A DNA stretch of 5,681 nt, from assembly GCA_030596305.1 (NCBI GenBank), contig JAUVKK010000071.1, forward strand, positions 1-5,681. Reading direction: 5' to 3'. Made by a program: the position numbers and the translations under genes. Numbering within the stretch: position 1 is the first letter of the stretch; every line of letters starts with the position of its first letter. The stretch comes from Helicobacteraceae bacterium (GTDB lineage Bacteria; Campylobacterota; Campylobacteria; Campylobacterales; Sulfurimonadaceae). Below the pieces are notes generated by a model. The model did no database searches, had not been told where the DNA came from, and saw only the letters and a list, made by a program, of their open reading frames with translations. Positions 1-4,482 of this stretch are shown piece after piece.

Positions 1-644
1 GCAAGACCGGCAATAGGTCCGATGCCTTTGATCGAAGTGATATTCTCAAAGGCGTGTTGATATTTAGGATTGGATCGAATAAAGTCCAACATCTGCTGAA
101 TGATCTCTTCTTCTTCCTTTTTAAATGCCTTGATCTTAGATTGAAGACGCTTTATGACAAAAGGATCTTCTTGATGGAGTACAACTGCTTCAAGGTAGTT
201 ATTAAGTGCTGTTCGGTCCTTGATAATACGGCGAAGGTATTTGTAGAGAGACTGCAGTTTATGGGCATCTTCATCAATATGAGGGATCTCTATTTGATGC
301 TCTTTGGCGATAGCACCCATCTGGTATAAAAGTCTTGCATCGATCTTATCACTTTTGTTGCGATGATCCAGGGTCTTTGCAAAAGCAGAACTCTGAGATG
401 GCTTGACCTTGAAACAGCGTATAGAGTGATCCATACTGAAGCGATCTAAAAAGGTAGAGTAGCTTCCAGTAGGCTCATAGACAAAGACAAGATCTTGGAA
501 CTCCTCTTTGTACTGTTTTTTGAGTTTCGCATAAAGCTGTTTGATCGCTTTAGGACTGTTCTCTATCTCCAGATCAATATTTCGCTTTGGGATATACACT
601 TGCAGTGTTGCTTTAGCAACATCGATTCCGATATACTTGTTCAT
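1..644 (-). CDS. IS110-family transposase (DEDD recombinase), 3' end beyond window
   Basis: Reading the minus strand from the ATG at 644-642 gives 214 residues, open to the window edge. It begins MNKYIGIDVAKATLQVYIPK, the classic opening of the IS110 DEDD (RuvC-like) domain. The acidic residues fit the family motif: D8 in GIDVAK, E57 in YEPTG, D99 and D102 in KSDKIDA. A lysine- and glutamate-rich helical stretch follows (about residues 150-190). The last visible residues, SIKGIGPIAGL (204-214), begin the C-terminal Transposase_20 domain, whose catalytic serine would lie off the left edge. Family members are usually 300-450 aa, so about two thirds is present and no internal lesion is seen. The start is supported by GGAGG five bases upstream. 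IS110 enzymes excise a circular element and reinsert it using a bridge RNA from the element's non-coding end. Family assignment is firm. Whether the copy is intact cannot be judged. Confidence 0.93.
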   Translation of the reverse strand, partial: MNKYIGIDVAKATLQVYIPKRNIDLEIENSPKAIKQLYAKLKKQYKEEFQDLVFVYEPTGSYSTFLDRFSMDHSIRCFKVKPSQSSAFAKTLDHRNKSDKIDARLLYQMGAIAKEHQIEIPHIDEDAHKLQSLYKYLRRIIKDRTALNNYLEAVVLHQEDPFVIKRLQSKIKAFKKEEEEIIQQMLDFIRSNPKYQHAFENITSIKGIGPIAGL

Positions 645-649
645 AAGAA

Positions 650-654
650 CCTCC
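650..654 (-). promoter_or_regulatory. Shine-Dalgarno site of the IS110 transposase
   Basis: GGAGG on the minus strand, five bases before the ATG at 644. It fixes the transposase start and marks the latest sensible 3' limit of the non-coding RNA region upstream. Confidence 0.8.
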
Positions 655-679
655 AATGTTTTTGGCAGAGTTCGTTAGA

Positions 680-695
680 GCAAATAGATATTTGC
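680..695. repeat. Small palindrome before the transposase start
   Basis: GCAAATA and TATTTGC form a 16-base palindrome, giving a 6-7 bp AU-rich hairpin in the minus-strand transcript about 25 bases before the transposase SD. It may be the 3' structural end of the RNA or a translation-control element. It has no trailing U-run, so it is not an intrinsic terminator. Confidence 0.45.
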
Positions 696-706
696 TTAAT
701 CTTGCA

Positions 707-850
707 GCTAAACCTAACCTATACTCGTCAATACAGTCTAGAGATAAAACTCTGACTTCGTTTCCACTCAGGATTTGGGTTTAGCTATTTAACTTTTTCT
801 CAAACTCATCTTTCGATGGTCTAGTAGAACCTCAATATGCTAAACCTAAC
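707..850. repeat. 12-bp direct repeat with an intervening inverted copy
   Basis: On the plus strand GCTAAACCTAAC is present at 707-718 and again, identical, at 839-850. Between them GGTTTAGCT (778-786) is the exact reverse complement of 706-714 and of eight bases of the second copy (839-846). A transcript through this region could therefore form one of two mutually exclusive stems. The repeat is too long to expect by chance in about 240 bases. Confidence 0.8.
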
Positions 851-887
851 TCTCTCTACCATCTGATAATTGTAGCTACCTGAGTGG
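764..887. repeat. 9-bp perfect inverted repeat enclosing the main RNA loop
   Basis: CCACTCAGG at 764-772 and CCTGAGTGG at 879-887 are exact reverse complements 106 bases apart. The self-complementary TAGCTA at 782-787 and 873-878 can extend the stem after a 9-base bulge on one side. It is the base stem of the candidate bridge RNA. Confidence 0.75.
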
Positions 888-895
888 TTAGTTTG

Positions 896-925
896 ATTAT
901 ACGAGTAGAGCCTATCACTATTCAA
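896..925 (-). promoter_or_regulatory. Sigma70-like promoter driving the bridge RNA/transposase
   Basis: Minus strand: a perfect TATAAT at 901-896 is preceded by TTGAAT (925-920) with an 18-bp spacer. The expected start is 888-890, immediately before the CCACTCAGG stem arm, which fits an RNA starting at that stem. In IS110-group elements the -35 is often supplied by the opposite end when the ends join in the circle. If so here, the IS terminus would fall inside or near the spacer (902-919) and the TTGAAT would be host sequence. The sequence alone cannot separate these options. Confidence 0.6.
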
Positions 926-1144
926 TACGGTAGGAAGCTTAAAATGTCAAAGCGTCTCTCTTTCAATAAAGTCTACACCGTCGGTATATCTACATTGATT
1001 CTGTTTCCGAAGCTATACAGGCCTTATGCAGAGTGGAACTAAATTCCACATCGTAAAAAGTTTGGCCAATCACAATTTGAAAGTAGAGGTGATAAATGCT
1101 CTAGACAAAGTTGAATAAGGACTATTTTAAAATTTCCATATCAC
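926..1144. other. Gene-poor stretch between the IS element and the lipase gene
   Basis: I see no convincing gene here. Two very short plus-strand ORFs exist. The first is 944-1042 (32 codons, starting MSKRLSFNKV, with a weak AGGAAG eight or so bases upstream). The second is 1026-1118 (30 codons, ending NALDKVE, with no SD), and its second half reads like an ordinary protein C-terminus. A 6-bp hairpin with a 5-base AT-rich loop (GTGGAA/TTCCAC, 1033-1049) covers the stop codon of the first. The stretch may include part of the IS end, and it may carry the tail of a gene cut by the insertion. IS110 elements lack terminal inverted repeats and target duplications, so the boundary cannot be read directly. 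Confidence 0.5.
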
Positions 1145-1182
1145 TTGTGTAAACTTTTGATGTACACAAATTGAGTTATAAT
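1145..1182 (+). promoter_or_regulatory. Lipase promoter region with an inverted-repeat candidate operator
   Basis: TATAAT at 1177-1182 is a perfect -10 element on the plus strand. No good -35 is present at 16-18 bp. Upstream, TTGTGTA (1145-1151) and TACACAA (1163-1169) form a perfect 7-bp inverted repeat with an 11-base spacer, placed where an activator or repressor could act on this promoter. The predicted start (about 1188-1190) coincides with the lipase ATG at 1189. Confidence 0.45.
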
Positions 1183-1188
1183 CTCAAG

Positions 1189-2016
1189 ATGAAAACCACT
1201 TATCAAATACTATTAGTTTCACTTTTTTTGAGTACATCGCTTTTTGCGTCTGCTGCTAGACAAGCGGTAGTCTTGGCAAACGATGCTTATCTTCCTCCTG
1301 CACAGTTTATTGAAAAATATCAATCTTCTGACTATGAGCTTATTGCTGATAAAGCCTTGAGTATAAACTACTATATCTTTCGACAAAAAAATCAGCTCAT
1401 CGTTGTCTTTGAGGGAACAAATGACCTGCGCAGTCTTCAGACAGACTTACAGGTGGGTGAGAGTTCATTTTTAAATCTGTTTGGGACACAGGTGCATAAA
1501 GGTTACTACACTGAGGCACAACTTGCTTACAAAAAAGTGGCACCGCTTGTGACAAAAGAGCAGCAGATCATTGTCACGGGGCATAGTCTTGGCGGGGCTG
1601 TGGCCCATCTATTAGCGGGCATACTCTACAAAGAGGGCTACAACGTGAGGCTCTTTACCTTTGGTGAACCGCCGGTGGGTAATGAGGATTTTGTGCACGC
1701 TGTAAAGGGTTTAGACCATCAGCGTTACACCCACATCTTTGACATGGTGCCGCTGCTTAAAAAAGAGTATGTTCAGAAATTGCAAGAGGCGCTGGGCTAT
1801 GTGAACCAGCAGCTGCCTCAAAATGAGAGCATGCTTGAGTTAGTGGAGTCTATCAATGCCATTCCCTACACCTTTGTGCATCAGGGCGAGCATAGCTACC
1901 TCTACAACTCTCCATCACTGCCACCAGAGTATGAGACAAGTGCCTGGTATGAAAAAGTGCTCACACGGGCTTATCTGTATCACTCATCTGAAAATTATGT
2001 TGAGGGTGTTGAGTAG
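1189..2016 (+). CDS. Secreted class 3 (fungal-type) lipase, alpha/beta hydrolase
   Basis: This 275-aa protein should be exported and hydrolyse acylglycerols or related esters. A signal peptide is clear: MKTT, a hydrophobic stretch, then LFASA with cleavage probably after A22. The Lipase_3 fold is seen from VVFEGTNDLRSLQTDL (72-87, oxyanion-hole side) through the nucleophile elbow GHSLGG (131-136, Ser133) and FTFGEPPVGN (156-165) to HIFDMVP (182-188, Asp185). H265 in YHSSENYV is the likely catalytic histidine, because it occupies the C-terminal position used by family members. H231 in FVHQGE matches the conserved but non-catalytic histidine. The domain is complete. The reading frame is open 18 bases further back, to a TTG at 1171, but that start would put residues before the signal peptide and overlaps the TATAAT, so ATG 1189 is preferred. 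No Shine-Dalgarno precedes it. The gene stands alone and converges on the MORN-repeat gene. The exact substrate is unknown; phospholipase or other esterase activity is possible. Confidence 0.9.
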   Translation: MKTTYQILLVSLFLSTSLFASAARQAVVLANDAYLPPAQFIEKYQSSDYELIADKALSINYYIFRQKNQLIVVFEGTNDLRSLQTDLQVGESSFLNLFGTQVHKGYYTEAQLAYKKVAPLVTKEQQIIVTGHSLGGAVAHLLAGILYKEGYNVRLFTFGEPPVGNEDFVHAVKGLDHQRYTHIFDMVPLLKKEYVQKLQEALGYVNQQLPQNESMLELVESINAIPYTFVHQGEHSYLYNSPSLPPEYETSAWYEKVLTRAYLYHSSENYVEGVE

Positions 2017-2037
2017 TTACTATTTATTTTTAGTATA

Positions 2038-2076
2038 AGTTTCGTCACTCCTGCCTTCACAGGAATGATGAAAACT
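2038..2076. repeat. Strong palindrome between convergent genes
   Basis: The arm TCGTCACTCCTG (2042-2053) pairs with CAGGAATGATGA (2060-2071) around a CCTTCA loop, with two mismatched or wobble positions. Flanking AGTTT and AAAACT extend it to 2038-2076 with one bulge. It lies 21 bases after the lipase stop and 25 after the MORN gene stop, so it could stop or protect both transcripts. No U-run follows the stem on either strand, so a classical intrinsic terminator is not shown. The sequence resembles the short dispersed palindromes (GTCATTCCTG... type) common between genes in many proteobacteria. Confidence 0.6.
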
Positions 2077-2101
2077 AAATGTTATAGTGCAGTTGGACGG
2101 C

Positions 2102-2674
2102 TTATAACAGTCCCATATCAGCGAATTGCTGAGAGTTCATCTTTTCTCTGTCACCTGTTGGTGTGTAGATATAACCTTTTGTCGCATGACCATTCTCTAC
2201 ATTGATCTTGTATTTTAGGTTACCGTCCGGGTAGTACTCTTTGAGTGTACCATCGAGTTTACCCGCATCATTAAAGTAGAGCTTTGCTTTGAGATTACCA
2301 TCTGGGTAGGTTATCTTTTTAGCACCTACATTGTGGTCATCAACAAAGGTAGATACTGATTTAACAGCACCATTGTCATAGTACTCTTTTTGTTTACCGT
2401 GAGCTTTTCCATTACGCATTGGGATCTCTGCTTTGAGACGTCCATTTTCATAAAAGCCATACGTTGTTCCATTGACTTTCCCGTTTCGGAAGTTGGTCTT
2501 TGTCTTTAACTTGCCACTTGGGTAGTAGGCTTTTGCCATACCGTTAAGCTTACCGTCTTTATAGGTACGTTCAAACTTTACTTTACCGTCTGGGTATAGT
2601 GACTCTTTTACTTCTGCACTCAAGGTGACAGTTGCCAACATTGCTGCGAGAGCAAGACTAAATTGTTTTTTCAT
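2102..2674 (-). CDS. Exported MORN-variant (MORN_2) repeat protein
   Basis: The 190-aa product starts with a signal peptide (MKKQFSLALAAMLATVTLSA, cleavage expected after A20). The remainder is almost wholly made of about six 23-25 residue repeats (about 23-45, 46-69, 70-93, 94-117, 118-142, 143-167). They follow the pattern YYPxGxLKxxxxxxNGKxxG, for example YYPSGKLK, FYENGRLK, YYDNGAVK, TYPDGNLK and YYPDGNLK. This is the MORN_2 signature. Databases often label such proteins 'YwqK-family antitoxin', but no toxin gene is visible here and that label should not be taken as function. The repeats should fold as a chain of beta-hairpins and probably act as a periplasmic or surface binding module. 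AGGA lies seven or so bases before the ATG. Only 38 bases separate it from the RND gene upstream, with no terminator or clear promoter, so it is probably the last gene of that operon. Its role is unknown. Confidence 0.85.
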   Translation of the reverse strand: MKKQFSLALAAMLATVTLSAEVKESLYPDGKVKFERTYKDGKLNGMAKAYYPSGKLKTKTNFRNGKVNGTTYGFYENGRLKAEIPMRNGKAHGKQKEYYDNGAVKSVSTFVDDHNVGAKKITYPDGNLKAKLYFNDAGKLDGTLKEYYPDGNLKYKINVENGHATKGYIYTPTGDREKMNSQQFADMGLL

Positions 2675-2681
2675 TTTCTTT

Positions 2682-2685
2682 TCCT
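2682..2685 (-). promoter_or_regulatory. Ribosome binding site of the MORN-repeat gene
   Basis: Minus strand AGGA within an A-rich run (AAAGGAAAAGAAAATG), seven bases before the ATG at 2674. It supports this start, which also gives a textbook signal peptide. Confidence 0.6.
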
Positions 2686-2712
2686 TTTTTTGAGTTGGAG
2701 ATACATAGGGTA

Positions 2713-4470
2713 TTATAACCCTAGCTCATCAGGCTCGACATGTGTTTTAATGCCTTCGCCTGGATGTGCATGAGGCAGGTTGTCTTCGCCTACCGGACAG
2801 ATGGCCTCAATGTTGTCAATGAGGACAGGGACTAAAAAGAGCGAGACAACAGTTGCTGCAATAGAACCAAAGATCAAGGCAATACCAAGACCACCAAAGA
2901 TCGGGTCAGTTGAGAGCAAGAGACTACCTAAGATGATCGCAACAGCGGTCATCAAGATAGGTTTAGCACGTGTTGCAGTAGAGATGGCAATAGCACGTCT
3001 CTTCTCAACACCTTTTACGATCAGTGCCTTAGAGAAGTCGATCAGAAGCAGTGAACTTCTTGCACTGATCCCCATCAAGGAGATAAATCCGATCAGTGAG
3101 GTCGAAGTCAAGAAGAAGTTTGTACCTACGGCAACGAGGGAGATGAGGTCAGTAATAAAGTGACCGACAATAACGCCGATGATAGAGAGAAAACTTGCTA
3201 ACAAGATGACACCGCTCAGTGCAAATGATTTGTAGTAGACCACCATCAGCAGGAACATCAAGATCAGTGCAGCGATAAAAGCACCGCCAAGGTCGCGGAA
3301 AGTGTCGAGTGATACTTTCATCTCGCCATCCCAGCGTAACAGCATCTTCTTGCCTGTCTCTTTGTGCACTAGGTTAAGGTCAAACATATAGGTCGATGCC
3401 GGATTAGAATTAGTCACATTAAAGTCATTTGAGAGCTTCTCTATCAGCGCAGCTCTTGCATCAAGAAGCGGATAGAGTTGTGAGACCAGGTCACACTCAG
3501 AGGTGATGGTGACAACATTTTTAAGATCTTTTCTAAAAATGGTAGGGTTGGAAGGAACCTCTTTGACCTCAATGACCTCTTTGATAGGGATCATCATCCC
3601 TCTAGGGTTCATCAGTTTGAGACGTGACAGTTTCCAGTCAAGACCGCCTCTGGAGTTGTTACAGACTTTTCGGCTCTCATCATCCAAGCGGATAAAAATG
3701 GGGATTTGGTCTTGCTGTGTTTTAGAGTTTTTAACGGCAACAACCATTCCCTCAAAGGCAAGGTATAGAATGTTGTTTACTTGTTCAACACTTAGCCCGC
3801 TGCGGATAATCTTCTCCTTGTCCGGAATGATCTCATAGTGCGGGTAGATCTCATCTTGCATGATATCAATATCGACCAGACCTTCTGTCGCTTTTAGGAC
3901 GTCAGAGACTTCTATGGCCGTTTTACGCATCAAGGCAGCATCTTTACCAAAAACATTAACAACGATAGTGGCCATTGTCGGTGGACCCCCAGGCATCTCG
4001 ACAAACTTGATGGTTGCTCCAGCTGCTAACGGTTCACACGCTGCTTGGATCTCAGGACGAATACGGTGGACTATCATAGACGAAGGCTCGTCACGATGAT
4101 GTTTGTCGGTAAGGTTGACCACGATCTCTGCCTGGTTTTTCATCCGTTTAAAGTCACTTCCCTTAACAAGACCGGCATAGTCCAGAGGTGCACCTTGTCC
4201 GAGGAAAACTTCCATGTCGTGCACATTTGGCTCTTTTTTAAAGTACTCTAAAATACAGCTGGTGACCTGTTCGGTCTCTTCCATGGAGCTGTTGGTCGCA
4301 GTGTCGACATAGACGCTGAAGGTGTTGGCACTTTTACCTGGGAGCATCTTAACCAAAACGATACCGGTAGGGATCATCATCACAGCGATAAAAAAAGCGG
4401 CGGTAATGTAGAGCTTGACGTTTCTCTTTTTCTTGGGATCATTGAGTATCCCATAGATCAGCTCTTCCAT
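2713..4470 (-). CDS. RND efflux permease, C-terminal half (split gene)
   Basis: The 585-aa protein matches the second half of an AcrB/HAE1-like RND pump, which exports substrates using the proton gradient. It opens with a cytoplasmic segment (MEELIYGILNDPKKKRN) and TM7 (about 18-42). The large periplasmic porter/docking part follows (about 45-390, including MPGGPPTMATIVVNVFG). TM8-TM12 run from about 394 to 551. The TM10 segment GISARSSLLLIDFSK carries R471 where AcrB has Lys940. TM11 RAKPILMT keeps the equivalents of Arg971 (R501) and Thr978 (T508). The tail (558-585) contains three histidines and several acidic residues. The ATG overlaps the stop of the upstream half (TAATG), and AGGGA seven bases before it forms a good SD, so translation is coupled. 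It must pair with the N-terminal half, which supplies the TM4 aspartates, to work. Substrate cannot be read from sequence. Confidence 0.92.
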   Translation of the reverse strand: MEELIYGILNDPKKKRNVKLYITAAFFIAVMMIPTGIVLVKMLPGKSANTFSVYVDTATNSSMEETEQVTSCILEYFKKEPNVHDMEVFLGQGAPLDYAGLVKGSDFKRMKNQAEIVVNLTDKHHRDEPSSMIVHRIRPEIQAACEPLAAGATIKFVEMPGGPPTMATIVVNVFGKDAALMRKTAIEVSDVLKATEGLVDIDIMQDEIYPHYEIIPDKEKIIRSGLSVEQVNNILYLAFEGMVVAVKNSKTQQDQIPIFIRLDDESRKVCNNSRGGLDWKLSRLKLMNPRGMMIPIKEVIEVKEVPSNPTIFRKDLKNVVTITSECDLVSQLYPLLDARAALIEKLSNDFNVTNSNPASTYMFDLNLVHKETGKKMLLRWDGEMKVSLDTFRDLGGAFIAALILMFLLMVVYYKSFALSGVILLASFLSIIGVIVGHFITDLISLVAVGTNFFLTSTSLIGFISLMGISARSSLLLIDFSKALIVKGVEKRRAIAISTATRAKPILMTAVAIILGSLLLSTDPIFGGLGIALIFGSIAATVVSLFLVPVLIDNIEAICPVGEDNLPHAHPGEGIKTHVEPDELGL

Positions 4471-4482
4471 TAATGGGTCCCT
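4468..4482 (-). promoter_or_regulatory. Internal ribosome binding site and TAATG stop/start overlap
   Basis: On the minus strand AGGGA (4482-4478) lies seven bases before the ATG at 4470-4468, whose first base is also the last base of the upstream TAA (4472-4470). This is a standard arrangement for translational coupling and argues that the second RND half is made on purpose in equal amounts. Confidence 0.75.

Larger units (their letters stand above)
655..889 (-). ncRNA. Candidate bridge RNA of the IS110 element (5' non-coding end)
   Basis: The minus strand between a predicted transcription start (about 888-889) and the transposase SD is non-coding but rich in pairing. The RNA would open with CCACTCAGG (887-879), which pairs perfectly with CCTGAGTGG (772-764). 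TAGCTA (878-873), adjoining the first arm, can extend the stem by pairing with TAGCTA (787-782). Inside the loop, ACCATC at 858-863 and GATGGT at 815-820 (plus-strand reading) are complementary. Downstream are a hairpin at 736-756 (GTC/GAC and AGAG/CTCT around a small loop) and another at 680-695. GTTAGGTTTAGC occurs twice (850-839 and 718-707), and AGCTAAACC (786-778) is complementary to either copy. In IS110-group elements the bridge RNA is encoded exactly here, upstream of the recombinase, and carries a target-binding and a donor-binding loop. The RNA call is inference from position, promoter and folding. The ends are approximate and I could not assign guide sequences. Confidence 0.6.

Noticed and set aside
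54..755. Plus-strand ORFs at 54-329 and 495-755.
   Set aside because: The first is antisense to the IS110 transposase, which has clear family motifs. The second runs antisense from the transposase into the RNA region. Neither has an SD or a recognisable protein.
655..889. CRISPR array or riboswitch in the repeat-rich non-coding region.
   Set aside because: Only two repeat copies exist, with no regular spacing or spacers. The position upstream of an IS110 recombinase explains the structure better than a known riboswitch class.
722..928. Two 7-base matches between the candidate RNA and sequence near the IS end (TACTCGT at 722-728 inverted at 901-907; TCAATAC at 728-734 repeated at 922-928) as donor-guide pairs.
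   Set aside because: A couple of 7-base matches are expected by chance when comparing about 200 with about 100 bases in both orientations. Both also fall on one side of the same loop rather than on opposite sides as in known bridge RNAs. They are kept only as something to test once the ends are known.
928..950. TTGACA (minus strand 950-945) as the -35 of an upstream promoter.
   Set aside because: The hexamer 17 bases downstream is TATTGA, a poor -10, and the perfect TATAAT at 901-896 is 43 bases away, so it is not paired with it.
2780..4251. Plus-strand ORFs antisense to the RND C-terminal half.
   Set aside because: They mirror the codon pattern of the real gene, show no domain and lie entirely inside it.
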